From NCBI GenBank assembly GCA_947494305.1, contig CANLUL010000002.1, forward strand, positions 491,727 through 555,726: a stretch of DNA of 64,000 bases, written 5' to 3'. Source of the DNA: an uncultured Sphingomonadaceae bacterium (lineage in GTDB: Bacteria > Pseudomonadota > Alphaproteobacteria > Sphingomonadales > Sphingomonadaceae). Of the stretch, positions 27,005 to 35,654 are shown piece after piece. How positions within the stretch are numbered: the stretch's first letter is position 1; every line of letters starts with the position of its first letter. The notes below the pieces were generated by a model. The model saw only the letters and a list, made by a program, of their open reading frames with translations. It made no database searches and was not told where the DNA came from. Both the position numbers and the translations under genes were made by a program.

Positions 27005-27811
27005 TTAAATCTCCACCAGACCGTCTACAAAACCCTGTGTTCGTTCCTGCATCGCTGCTCGCGTATCGCCATCATCGGTTGCGCAGGTCAAAGTGCCTCC
27101 GCCGCTTAGCATGACCCGCTCGATATCCGGCCACATGGCATCGGGCGTTTTTGCCTCTCGCCACATGCCGGCAATTTTTGGGTCCATGTGACGCTCCCCG
27201 CCATAGCGTTCGGGGCGGGCTTTGGCTCCATCCCAGATTTCAGTGTTCAGCAATCCGGGGCACAGGATGGTTGTTTCGATCTGCTTTGCTGATAGCTCAC
27301 CGCGCAAAGCCTCGGCGACAGCCATGGTGCCGTGTTTGGTTGCGGCATAAAGTGGGAATGCCCCTTCCCGCGGTCGCAGGGCTGCGGTCGAAGCGGTGAT
27401 ACCAACATGACTGGGCTGGCCCTCCAGCAAGGGTACGAAACATTGCGCTGTCCAGATCGCACCCAGAACATTCACATCATAGGCCCAGCGCACCTGATCC
27501 GGCTTGCCCTCCAATAGAGATGCGCCCACCCCGACACCGGCGTTGATCCACAGCATGGCAAGTGCACCATGATCGGATTGTAGCTGATCGGCAGCATCCG
27601 TGGCCGCTTCCCGGTCGCTAATGTCAAAAGCCATGGCAAAAGCACGATCGCCAATGTCGGCTGCCACCGCCTGCGCTGCTTCTGCACGAATATCCTGCAC
27701 ACAGACCCGCATGCCAGCAGCCGCCAGATTTATCGCCAGCATTTTCCCGATGCCATCCCCGGCTCCGGTTACCATTGCCGTACGGCCTGCATATTGTGAC
27801 CAGTCAGACAT
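27005..27811 (-). CDS. SDR family oxidoreductase
   Basis: 268 residues, classical SDR. Cofactor loop TGAGDGIG (15-22), NAG (WINAGVGVG) and catalytic YAATK in PLYAATKHG are present; the Ser before it sits in ITASTAALR. The Asp after beta-2 (CVQDIRAE) suggests NAD preference. It starts 3 bases after the argE stop, so it is cotranscribed with argE. The linkage to an ArgE-type deacetylase suggests that the argE-like enzyme may have a catabolic rather than biosynthetic role, but this is only a contextual hint. Confidence 0.86.
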   Translation of the reverse strand: MSDWSQYAGRTAMVTGAGDGIGKMLAINLAAAGMRVCVQDIRAEAAQAVAADIGDRAFAMAFDISDREAATDAADQLQSDHGALAMLWINAGVGVGASLLEGKPDQVRWAYDVNVLGAIWTAQCFVPLLEGQPSHVGITASTAALRPREGAFPLYAATKHGTMAVAEALRGELSAKQIETTILCPGLLNTEIWDGAKARPERYGGERHMDPKIAGMWREAKTPDAMWPDIERVMLSGGGTLTCATDDGDTRAAMQERTQGFVDGLVEI

Positions 27812-27814
27812 GCT

Positions 27815-28969
27815 CTATTCCTTCAACTCTTCCGCCAATCGCTCCATGAATTTAATGCCGCGTTCAAACTGTTCGACCGACAAATATTCATTCGGCTGGT
27901 GCGCCTGTTCAATCGAGCCGGGGCCGCAAATGACGGTGGGAAATCCGGCTTGCTGAAACTGTCCTGCCTCGGCGGCGTAAGAAACCACACCGGCTGGGCT
28001 GTTGTCCCCGGTCAGCTTGCGGATAAACGCTTCGGCTTGCTCGGATCCGGCATGGGTCATCGGCGGGGCATTGCTCTGACGGGTGATCGTTACACCGGTC
28101 TGAGGAAAAGCCGCCTTCAATTCTTTGTCGAGCGCTGCACATTTTTCTTTGAACGGTGCCAACAATGCCTCCGGATCAATACCCGGCGGACAGCGCAGAT
28201 CGAAGGTAAAGGCCGCGCGCCGGGCCAGGATATTGGGCGCCGTTCCGCCCTCCATCTTGCCAATCGTCAGCGTTGCATGGGGCGGGACAAAGGGCGATTC
28301 CGGATCGGCCTGTTCCCACAATTCCCGCGAAAGCACCGCCAGATCATGCATCAATTCGACTGCCACCATATTGGCCGAAATGCCCAAATGGGTCAGGCTG
28401 CTATGGGCTTCATGGCCCAGTATCTCAACATCATGGACACAGATGCCCTTGTGCCCGGTGACCGGTTTCATCATGGTCGGCTCACCAATGATCGCCAGTG
28501 CTGGCTTTGGCAGCTTGGCAGCCATTTCCTCGATCATCGCTGGGGCGCCCAGACAGCCAACTTCCTCGTCATAACTAAAGGCCAGATGGATGGGCCGCGC
28601 CGCATCCTTAAACAGCGGCACCGCAGCCAGGGCGAGCGCGATAAAGCCCTTCATGTCACAGGTCCCGCGCCCGTGGAGCAGGCCTTCTTTCTCGGTAACT
28701 GTCCAGGGGTCGCTATGCCAGTCCTGTCCATCAATAGGCACCACATCACTATGGCCCGACAAGATGATCCCACCTTCGACATTGGGCCCGACCGTTGCGT
28801 AAAGATTGGCTTTGGAAGCATCGGCATTGACCACTCGGGTTGAAGGCACGCCATACCCGGAAAGATATTCTTCAACCCATCTGATCAGTTCGAGATTGCT
28901 GTTCCGCGATGTTGTGTCAAAGGCGATCAAGGTCGCTAATATGTCGCGAGCGGAGGATTTGAAGGTCAT
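27815..28969 (-). CDS. argE: Acetylornithine deacetylase (M20 family)
   Basis: 384 residues, zinc-dependent M20 peptidase family; removes the acetyl group of N-acetylornithine in arginine synthesis. LSGHSDVVP (metal His and catalytic Asp), GRGTCDMKGF (bridging Asp), SYDEEVGCLGA (Glu pair), IGEPT and the C-terminal His in QAHQPNEYL are all seen. The full set matches ArgE better than DapE or carboxypeptidase G2. It is followed by an SDR gene, unlike canonical arg operons; most alphaproteobacteria use ArgJ, so a catabolic N-acyl amino acid deacylase is an alternative. Confidence 0.82.
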   Translation of the reverse strand: MTFKSSARDILATLIAFDTTSRNSNLELIRWVEEYLSGYGVPSTRVVNADASKANLYATVGPNVEGGIILSGHSDVVPIDGQDWHSDPWTVTEKEGLLHGRGTCDMKGFIALALAAVPLFKDAARPIHLAFSYDEEVGCLGAPAMIEEMAAKLPKPALAIIGEPTMMKPVTGHKGICVHDVEILGHEAHSSLTHLGISANMVAVELMHDLAVLSRELWEQADPESPFVPPHATLTIGKMEGGTAPNILARRAAFTFDLRCPPGIDPEALLAPFKEKCAALDKELKAAFPQTGVTITRQSNAPPMTHAGSEQAEAFIRKLTGDNSPAGVVSYAAEAGQFQQAGFPTVICGPGSIEQAHQPNEYLSVEQFERGIKFMERLAEELKE

Positions 28970-29046
28970 GCCGAAAATCCAGTCTGCTCAGGGTGACAGA
29001 GGTGACACTGTGTAACCTTCAAGAAAACGTCAAAAACAGATTTCTT

Positions 29047-29060
29047 CTCAAGGCCTTGAG
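29047..29060. repeat. 14-bp perfect palindrome with nearby GGTGACA repeats
   Basis: CTCAAGGCCTTGAG is a perfect palindrome in the 267-base gap between the argE start and the upstream unknown gene. GGTGACA occurs at 28992, 29001 and 29086 around it. This may be an operator region for argE or a weak terminator of the unknown gene; no T-run is present on either strand. Confidence 0.35.
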
Positions 29061-29236
29061 GGGAGTTTTCGCCCATATGTGGTGGGTGACACATTGGCAA
29101 ATTAAATGGCGTTCGGGCAATAATCATGAACGCATGACTATCACTCTTCGCAGGGATTAGGACAGCGAAAACACGAATTCCGCTCTGATTTCTTGCGTGG
29201 TCAGGTTCCGAATATGGTGCTAATGATTATCACCGC

Positions 29237-30199
29237 TTAAAGGCCGCTATGTTGTAGCTCATCGGCGATGAAATCGAGCAATGCGCTTTCCAGCGGATCG
29301 AGATTCTGATCGCTGTGGGTTTTATCATGCAGCCAGCTGTTCTCGGAAGGTTCAATTTTTCGGGCGGCTTGCACGGCATCGATATGCCCGCACTCAGCAT
29401 TTTTCTCTCCGAAAATATGGGATCCGAATACATCCTTGAACGTACCGGCAATATCTGACTTGGCCATCCGACCAAAAAAGCCGCCAACGCTGGCCTTGTT
29501 GTCATTCATGAACGCGTTCATCCGGGTCGCTTCTTCACGCGTGAAAGCTTCATATTCGCCATAAGCCATCAGGTAGTTACCCACCAGTTGGACAAATAAC
29601 TTTGGCCAATCCGCGCTATTCTCTGCGTTCAGCGTTGCATCTTTGATCCGGAACAGCATATCCGCCTCAGCGCGGTCAATGCGTCCGGGGCCGCTGGAAC
29701 CGGGCGCGTAGCAGGCGCGGCGCAGGATCTGCACTTCTGCATCGGTGATCGATCCGGGGTGTAGCTCTCCACCATTTCGGGTCGGGCCCTGACCGGTCAT
29801 CACGGCATCCTCAATCTGCTTGAGGACATAATTTTGCAGGGATTCCGGTGTGCCGGTGGCTTTTTCCATGATCCGGACGAGTAGTTCCAGCTCGGTGCGC
29901 GTTTCGACTTTACCATCATGATCAACGCGCTGCATCAACCAAGCGGCATTCTCTTCGCTGACATAGCCTTTGGGGAGTTCCTGATTAACAACATGTTCGC
30001 TAATCGCGGCGACAAAGAACTCGAGCCACTCTTCGCTTGGTTGCGCACCAAGGTTGTTAATCTCGAACAGCATATCGGCTTCGACCTGACCAATGATGCC
30101 ATCTGGCCAAACAGATTTGCGCAGGCTCAACACGTCTGCCGCGCCAATTGCTTTTTTCGCTTTGATGTCGCCGATCAGGCCAGAAACGTCCATTTTCAT
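29237..30199 (-). CDS. Hypothetical protein with an internal duplication
   Basis: 320 residues, no signal peptide or membrane segment. Two similar units are visible: residues about 9-94, with VEADMLFEINNL and later YVSEENAAWLMQRV, and about 151-231, with RAEADMLFRIKDA and later FTREEATRMNAFM. The shared pattern EADMLF-xI-x(10-14)-W-x(2)-F(F/V)-x(14-20)-EE suggests a duplicated all-helical domain of a TerB-like or EF-hand-like sort, but I do not recognise a family. The start ATG has GGGAA about 8 bases upstream. It lies alone between a terminator and argE. Seen in sphingomonads as a conserved unknown, as far as I can tell. Confidence 0.65.
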   Translation of the reverse strand: MKMDVSGLIGDIKAKKAIGAADVLSLRKSVWPDGIIGQVEADMLFEINNLGAQPSEEWLEFFVAAISEHVVNQELPKGYVSEENAAWLMQRVDHDGKVETRTELELLVRIMEKATGTPESLQNYVLKQIEDAVMTGQGPTRNGGELHPGSITDAEVQILRRACYAPGSSGPGRIDRAEADMLFRIKDATLNAENSADWPKLFVQLVGNYLMAYGEYEAFTREEATRMNAFMNDNKASVGGFFGRMAKSDIAGTFKDVFGSHIFGEKNAECGHIDAVQAARKIEPSENSWLHDKTHSDQNLDPLESALLDFIADELQHSGL

Positions 30200-30286
30200 C
30201 GTAATTTTCCCGTTTTATTCGGGGCAATTGTTACGAAAAAATGTTTAATATGACGTTATTTTGCGGGATGCCGATCTAAATAGCCA

Positions 30287-30328
30287 AAGCCCCGATGTGA
30301 CCTTTAACGAACAGTCACATCGGGGCTT
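30287..30328 (-). terminator. Terminator hairpin of the DUF885 gene
   Basis: AAGCCCCGATGTGAC (30287-30301) pairs perfectly with GTCACATCGGGGCTT (30314-30328) around a 12-base loop, followed by a short T-run on the minus strand. It lies 22 bases after the DUF885 stop at 30350 and before the next minus-strand gene. Confidence 0.75.
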
Positions 30329-30349
30329 CCAAGGATTTGATGTTGATGC

Positions 30350-32173
30350 TCAGCTTTGTGATGCAATCCAGTTTCTGATCTTCGATTCCAATACCGACAT
30401 TGGCAATGCACCCGTATTTAACACCTGATCATGAAATTCACGCGGATCGAAATTGTCACCCAATGCATCCTGCGCTTCTTTCTTCAGGCGTTGGATCGTA
30501 AGCGCACCGATTTTGTAGGCCAATGCCTGAGACGGGATCGCGATATAGCGTTCGACTTCGGCGGTCGCATCAGTTTTGCCCATGCTGCTGTTGTCGAGCA
30601 TATATTGGATTGCCTTGTCGCGGCCCCAGCCTTTGCTGTGCAGGCCGGTGTCGACGGCAAGGCGCATGGCGCGGAGCATTTCATCCTGCAGATGTCCAAA
30701 ACGCTGATAGGGATCATCGAACAATTGCATCGGGAAGCCGAGTTTTTCAGAATAAAGTGCCCAGCCTTCTACATAGGCGGTGTTGCCACCAAAGCGCATA
30801 AACGCTGGCAGGTCTTCATTTTCCTGAGCCAAGGAAATTTGGAAATGATGACCCGGTGCACCTTCATGCAGATATAGTGTGGTTATGCCAGCGGTGCTGC
30901 GTGATGGCAGGTCATAGGCATTGAAATAGAAAACGCCGGGGCGAGATCCATCGGGTGTACCGCGTTGGTAGGAACCACCAGCCTGGAACTTCTCGATCGA
31001 CTTGTCGTAGGGTCGTATTTCCAGTGGCGCCTTTGGCAGCACTTTGAACTGTTCACTGATTTTCGCATCGACCAGCTTGCCCATCTCATAGTAACGTTCA
31101 GTCAGACTTTCGCGAGATTTTGGGTGGAATTTCGGATCGGTCCGCAGATATTCGAAAAATTCAGGCAATGTCCCTTCATAGCCAACTTCCTGTCTGATCG
31201 CATCCATTTCACCTTTGATCCGTGCCACTTCGCTGAGACCAAGCTCATGAATATAGTCGGCTTCGAGTGGTAAGGTGGTCGTATTCTCGATCAGGTTCTT
31301 ATACATCACGTCGCCGCCCTTCATGTAGGACAGGCCGACGCCTTCGCGTGCGACCGCAACATATTCATCTTTCAGGAAATCATGCATGCGCTGATAACCA
31401 GCGAAAATTTTATTGGTCATTTCCGCATATTCGGCGGTCAAGCGTGTCTTGTCTGCCTCACTAAAATCCTCCGGAAACTGTTTTGTTGGCGCCATGAAGG
31501 GGCTGTTTTCCAGTCCCAATCCTATTTGCGTCGCCAGCTGCTCAATCACATTATTGATGGTGAGCTTCGTTTCGACAACGCCACTGGCCATGCCTTCGCG
31601 AAAGCGTTCTATCGAGCGGTCGCCAAGAATGATAAACTCGGCATGGCGTTTCAGATTGTCTTCGTAGTTTTTCACGGTCTTGAATGGAGCCGCGCCCTTA
31701 CCCGATGCAAAGGTCGGATAAAAAGTGTGAAACCCACTGAAATGATTGACGGGACGAACCACCGACAGCGCCATGATTTCATCTGTATAGCCTTTGAGCG
31801 CTTGCTCCTTGTTGAGCTTGAACACGTCATATGCGATCTTGTCGGTGGCGTTCAGCTTGGACCGATCAATTTTCAGTAATGCCGCCAGTTCCGTTTCTTC
31901 AGCGGATTTTTCCCGGGCAAAATATTCGTCCGAAATGAAATCGCCCAGTTGATCCGCATAGCGTTGGTCGCCGCGAAACAGAGCGCTAATGGGATTGCGC
32001 TTCAGGTTATCTTCATTGCTTTTGGCAAACAGCGCCTTGAGTTTCTGGCCTTCGGTCATTTCTGCTTCTTCGGGCTGCTCCAATGCGGCGGCGGTCGAAG
32101 CGGACTCGGCGAGAGCCGGAGCGGAAACGGCAAGCATGCTTGCGCCCGCGAGAAGAAAGAGCGGATTGGTCAT
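30350..32173 (-). CDS. DUF885 family secreted metal-dependent protein
   Basis: 607 residues from ATG 32173, where AGGGG precedes the start by about 8 bases; an upstream in-frame start at 32215 would bury the signal peptide. The first 22 residues are a Sec signal peptide ending in SAPALA. DUF885 proteins are large alpha-helical proteins with a gluzincin-like motif, here TTLYLHEGAPGHHFQ, with a distal Glu candidate in YVEGWALYSE. They are common as several paralogues in sphingomonads and xanthomonads and are presumed periplasmic peptidases. A LytTR-type repeat pair lies 75-105 bases upstream. Confidence 0.87.
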   Translation of the reverse strand: MTNPLFLLAGASMLAVSAPALAESASTAAALEQPEEAEMTEGQKLKALFAKSNEDNLKRNPISALFRGDQRYADQLGDFISDEYFAREKSAEETELAALLKIDRSKLNATDKIAYDVFKLNKEQALKGYTDEIMALSVVRPVNHFSGFHTFYPTFASGKGAAPFKTVKNYEDNLKRHAEFIILGDRSIERFREGMASGVVETKLTINNVIEQLATQIGLGLENSPFMAPTKQFPEDFSEADKTRLTAEYAEMTNKIFAGYQRMHDFLKDEYVAVAREGVGLSYMKGGDVMYKNLIENTTTLPLEADYIHELGLSEVARIKGEMDAIRQEVGYEGTLPEFFEYLRTDPKFHPKSRESLTERYYEMGKLVDAKISEQFKVLPKAPLEIRPYDKSIEKFQAGGSYQRGTPDGSRPGVFYFNAYDLPSRSTAGITTLYLHEGAPGHHFQISLAQENEDLPAFMRFGGNTAYVEGWALYSEKLGFPMQLFDDPYQRFGHLQDEMLRAMRLAVDTGLHSKGWGRDKAIQYMLDNSSMGKTDATAEVERYIAIPSQALAYKIGALTIQRLKKEAQDALGDNFDPREFHDQVLNTGALPMSVLESKIRNWIASQS

Positions 32174-32247
32174 GAAAATTACCCCTGATATAAAACTGTT
32201 ATGGCCAGCTAACACAGCCTAGTTTCATCCGCAACGATTGGAAGGGC

Positions 32248-32278
32248 CGTTTGTCGAAGTCAGTCGTTCGTTGGTCGT
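32248..32278. promoter_or_regulatory. 21-bp-spaced direct repeat upstream of the DUF885 gene (LytTR-box-like)
   Basis: CGTTTGTCGA (32248-32257) is repeated as CGTTGGTCGT at 32269-32278, exactly 21 bases apart. The same element occurs upstream of UrcA and of the LytTR kinase operon in this window. LytTR regulators bind two about 9-bp direct repeats with 12-13 bp between, which matches. Confidence 0.6.
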
Positions 32279-32299
32279 CACCCACCTTGGAGTGCTGGA

Positions 32300-33007
32300 T
32301 TATCGCCACTTATTCAGTCGAAACCATTTGGTGATGATGTATTTTGTGCCGTTTATAACGGGTGAACCGGCATGGAGCGTGTTCCGATTGGGATGGCCCT
32401 CAAGGTCCATATTATTCCACATCAATAGCATCCCGCGCCGGGGTTCGACGACGTAGTCTAACTGCGGAAAGGCGGTGCCACCACCTTCCTTTGGTTCGTT
32501 AAGATAGGCCATTGCGGTCCAGGTTCGTTGCCCGCCCTGACGCGCTTCATTAGGCCAGTATTTTTCGCTTTCGTGAAAGAAGTCGTGATGATTCTTGAAT
32601 TCCTGGCCAACCTCGTAGCGTTGCCCCTGCAGGACTTCGCTATGGCTGTTGGGAACGCCCAACAGATCGGCAATTTTGTTGTCAATGCGCTGAATCTCCG
32701 GATGATCGGGATCCACATCACAGCTGGAACTGGTCCGATAGCCCTCCTGCTCAGTGCCTTTGTACAAAGTTGAAGGCCGGGCATTGGCATCAATGGTGTC
32801 GATCAAATAATCGCAATCACTGTCTGACAGAAATTGCTGGTAAACATAGAGTTGAACGAATGGACTTTCCAGCCATTGCACGCGTGGATTGGCATTGAGT
32901 CTGTCCGTTACGTCGCGTCCCAATTTCGCCATCCGCGAAGGGCTGGCATATTTCTCGCGCTCTTTTTTACTGAGCGGCTTGAGCTGCGGTGCGGTTGATT
33001 TGGACAT
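32300..33007 (-). CDS. Prolyl-4-hydroxylase-like 2OG-Fe(II) oxygenase
   Basis: 235-residue dioxygenase of the P4Hc type that couples 2-oxoglutarate decarboxylation to hydroxylation. Iron ligands His140 and Asp142 (NHHDFF) and His212 (TLHAG) form the facial triad, and Lys222 (GTKYIITKWF) binds 2-oxoglutarate; GGGTAFPQL precedes the strand before the distal His, as in collagen-type P4H. No signal peptide, so cytosolic. Targets in bacteria are mostly unknown; EF-Tu is a documented one in Pseudomonas. It follows the amidohydrolase-encoding gene on the same strand with only about 20 bases between. Confidence 0.88.
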   Translation of the reverse strand: MSKSTAPQLKPLSKKEREKYASPSRMAKLGRDVTDRLNANPRVQWLESPFVQLYVYQQFLSDSDCDYLIDTIDANARPSTLYKGTEQEGYRTSSSCDVDPDHPEIQRIDNKIADLLGVPNSHSEVLQGQRYEVGQEFKNHHDFFHESEKYWPNEARQGGQRTWTAMAYLNEPKEGGGTAFPQLDYVVEPRRGMLLMWNNMDLEGHPNRNTLHAGSPVINGTKYIITKWFRLNKWR

Positions 33008-33026
33008 GGATCGCGAAAACCTATTG

Positions 33027-34292
33027 TCAGTCGATAACGCGTCCGCGGACCATCACCCAGTCCACATTTTCAAGCACCGTAACATCGTCCAATGGATTGC
33101 CATCAACAGCAATTAAGTCCGCAGAAAAACCGGGAGCGATTTTGCCGATTTGGTTTTCCATACCGAGAGCCTTTGCAGCTATCGTCGTTGTGCTAGCAAT
33201 GGCCTCGCGTGGCTTCATTCCCTGACCCACCATCAATGCCAGCTCTTCCGCATTGCGACCATGTCCGAATACCCCGGCATCGGTACCAAAAGCGATAGGT
33301 ACACCCCAACGATAGGCACGGCCCATGAAAACCTTTGCGGTTTCCGCAACCGCTTCGATCTTATTCTCGACAACCGGTGTATATATGCCTTTGCCCAGCC
33401 GTTCCGTCACACCTTTGAAGGCCATCAGCGTCGGTATAAGGACGGTGCCATTGGCTTTCATCGCATCGGCAGCGGCCTTATCAAGGTACGTGCCATGCTC
33501 AATGGTATCGATACCTGCGCGAGCTGCTGCCTCTATGCCGCGTGCTCCATGAGCATGAGCCATGACTTTCAATCCAAGAGAGTGCGCCGTGTCGGCAATT
33601 GATTTCATTTCCGAATCTGTAAAATGCGCTTCCAACCCGCGCCCTTGCTGTGAAAGCACTCCACCGGTCGCGGTGATTTTTATGATATCGGCTCCTGCGC
33701 GCGATGCCTTGCGCACTTTTTCGGCACATTCAACGGCACCAGTGCAGCTATAACCGCTAGCCAAGACTTCGTTAATATCCTCAGTGAAGCCAGTTGTATC
33801 TCCATGACCGCCGACAATCGCCAGCGCCGGACCAGCAGCGATGATGCGCGGTCCAGGGATTTTTCCTTCAGCAGTTCCGCGGCGTAAAGAGAATGCGCTA
33901 TATTGAGAGGATCCTGCTTCCCGTACAGTTGTGAAGCCAGCCTTGGCAGTGATGCGCGCATTCTTTGCGCCTACCACAACGCCCCATTCGGAAGGTTCCG
34001 TTGTCTGTTTCCAGAAATCTCCGCCGGGATCGCCGGTCAAATGAACATGAAGATCAATCATGCCCGGCATGACAGTTTTGTCAGATAGATTGATAACGTC
34101 TTTGTCGATAGCAAGCGGTGGCGGGGCGATGCTTACAATCACGCCATTTTCGATGGTGATATAGCGCGGACCAACTGCGCCTGTCGCTGCATCGGGGATA
34201 AGATTGCCAACCAAGATATGCTGACGCTCTTGTGCCATGCTGGCGGTCGAAAACAACATGCAGGCCAAAAATCCCAAAAACCGCATCATCAT
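33027..34292 (-). CDS. Secreted amidohydrolase (Xaa-Pro / imidazolonepropionase-like)
   Basis: 421 residues from ATG 34292 with GGGAG about 6 bases before it; two further ATG codons follow at once. Signal peptide about 1-19 ending in STASMAQ. The metal-dependent amidohydrolase superfamily motifs are DLHVHLTG (first metal His pair), IIKITATGG (candidate carboxylated Lys), MAHAHG and TIEHGT (second-metal His), and FGTDAGVFGH (catalytic Asp). Periplasmic members of this group in sphingomonads hydrolyse dipeptides such as Xaa-Pro or Xaa-Arg. It heads a likely two-gene unit with the P4H gene. Confidence 0.87.
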   Translation of the reverse strand: MMMRFLGFLACMLFSTASMAQERQHILVGNLIPDAATGAVGPRYITIENGVIVSIAPPPLAIDKDVINLSDKTVMPGMIDLHVHLTGDPGGDFWKQTTEPSEWGVVVGAKNARITAKAGFTTVREAGSSQYSAFSLRRGTAEGKIPGPRIIAAGPALAIVGGHGDTTGFTEDINEVLASGYSCTGAVECAEKVRKASRAGADIIKITATGGVLSQQGRGLEAHFTDSEMKSIADTAHSLGLKVMAHAHGARGIEAAARAGIDTIEHGTYLDKAAADAMKANGTVLIPTLMAFKGVTERLGKGIYTPVVENKIEAVAETAKVFMGRAYRWGVPIAFGTDAGVFGHGRNAEELALMVGQGMKPREAIASTTTIAAKALGMENQIGKIAPGFSADLIAVDGNPLDDVTVLENVDWVMVRGRVID

Positions 34293-34346
34293 TAAGTCTC
34301 CCAATTATTTGTAAACCGATTGTGATGGCAGTGCGTCCAGGTTGCA

Positions 34347-34384
34347 ATAAAAAAGACCCGCTCTCTTTTCAGAGAACGGGTCTT
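34347..34384 (-). terminator. Terminator of the RcnB-like gene
   Basis: AAGACCCG (34353-34360) pairs with CGGGTCTT (34377-34384) and an inner TCTC/GAGA extends the stem. On the minus strand CGGGTC is followed by a T-run (complement of the A-run at 34348-34354). It lies 20 bases past the RcnB-like stop. Confidence 0.85.
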
Positions 34385-34404
34385 CCTTGCGTGAATTATC
34401 TTGT

Positions 34405-35505
34405 TTACCAGAAGAAGTTATAGATCACATCGACAACTTCACCGGAATATGTGTCTACCAGTAAGACATCGTCATAATAGCGTATCCAGCGGGTTCCGCC
34501 ATAAGCAGCTGGCAGACGATAGCGCCAAGGGTCGTTGATCCAGTAGCGTGATCCATAGAATCCGGAGTTCAGGAAAACACCAATCCCCCAGCGCCGATAA
34601 CTGTGGCTACGATAGGGCGAGTAATAGCGTCCCAGTCGATAGTAATGGCGGTTGGCCTTACGATAATTGCGCCAGTTATAGCGGCGATCATTCCGCCATG
34701 CCCGGTTCCAGCGACGCTGGTCCCGACGGGCTTCGCGATAGCCACGATTATAACCTCTACGATCGTTGTAGCCGCGATTGTTGCGATAACCGTTTCTGCG
34801 ATTGTCGCGATACCGGCGATCTAATCTGCCGTCGCGGTTCCGATCAAAACGCCGGTCTACGACACCGTTGCGATTGCGATCATAACGACGATCGATCCGG
34901 CCATCCCGGTTGCGATCCCATCGGCGATCTACCCGGCCATTGCGGTTGCGATCACCACGCCGGATGTCGCGGCGACGATCAGCGTTGCGTTGATTTCTGA
35001 CACCATTGCGATTTACGCGACGGTTCTCACGGCGATCTACGCGCTGTTGGCTTTGCGCAACGCGCGCGCGCCGTTCTTGGCGATTGGCTCTCGCTTGTTC
35101 ACGGTTAACTGCGCGTCCTTCGCGATTGAAGTTTCTGTTCTGACGCCTTTCTGCGCGATCACCCTCGATCATTCGCCGATTCTCGCGCGTTTCACTGCGA
35201 TTGCCTCTATTCGCTTGGCGATTTGCCCGCCTTGAATCCCGGTTTGCGTTATTGGCTTGTCTGTTGGCGCGATTGGCCTGACGGTTAGCGCGGTTGGCTT
35301 GTCTGTTCGCACGATTGGCTTGCCGATTACCACGGTTTGCGCGACGTTCGGCGCGGCCATCTCGCTGTAAAGCGACTTTTCCGGTGAGGTCCACATTCAC
35401 CAGATTGGGTGAACTATTAAGATTGGGTGCGATCTCTGCAGCGGATGCGGCGGCGGGCGTCAACATCGTGGCAGCCAATAATGCACTGGCAAATAAAATA
35501 CGCAT
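34405..35505 (-). CDS. RcnB-like secreted protein, Arg/Asn-rich with calcium-loop-like repeats
   Basis: 366 residues, extremely rich in Arg and Asn. Signal peptide about 1-22 (SAAEI). Residues about 52-100 are tandem NRQA/NRAN units. Residues 185-232 are four 12-residue repeats of the pattern D-x-N-x-(N/D)-G-x-(V/I/L)-D-R-R-(W/Y/F), which copies the EF-hand/dockerin calcium-loop spacing except that position 12 is aromatic instead of acidic. A Tyr/Arg-rich stretch follows, and the C-terminal 70 residues (WINDPWRYRLPAAYGGTRWIRY) match the RcnB domain, a periplasmic family linked to nickel/cobalt homeostasis in E. coli. The net charge is strongly positive, suggesting binding to the envelope, LPS or nucleic acid (inference). 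Confidence 0.8.
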   Translation of the reverse strand: MRILFASALLAATMLTPAAASAAEIAPNLNSSPNLVNVDLTGKVALQRDGRAERRANRGNRQANRANRQANRANRQANRANRQANNANRDSRRANRQANRGNRSETRENRRMIEGDRAERRQNRNFNREGRAVNREQARANRQERRARVAQSQQRVDRRENRRVNRNGVRNQRNADRRRDIRRGDRNRNGRVDRRWDRNRDGRIDRRYDRNRNGVVDRRFDRNRDGRLDRRYRDNRRNGYRNNRGYNDRRGYNRGYREARRDQRRWNRAWRNDRRYNWRNYRKANRHYYRLGRYYSPYRSHSYRRWGIGVFLNSGFYGSRYWINDPWRYRLPAAYGGTRWIRYYDDVLLVDTYSGEVVDVIYNFFW

Positions 35506-35654
35506 AGGCTTACTCCTGTATCACTATTCCCTTGCAGGAAAGCTCTGCGACTCCATTTGCCGCATCTGTGAAACAAGTCATAGTCTGTTAACCCTGTCAG
35601 ACTCCTGAACCCGGTTGTTATATTCAGGAAAGGTTGGGGTTATCTGAACGGAAT

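Noticed and set aside
27899-28843. Long open frame on the + strand, opposite argE
   Set aside because: The opposite strand encodes a complete ArgE with all metal motifs; the + frame has no recognisable domain and lacks a ribosome binding site. It is a shadow frame.
34600-35330. Repeat-rich region that could look like a CRISPR array
   Set aside because: The repeats are in-frame codons of the Arg/Asn-rich protein, with 12-residue and 4-residue periods and no spacer diversity.
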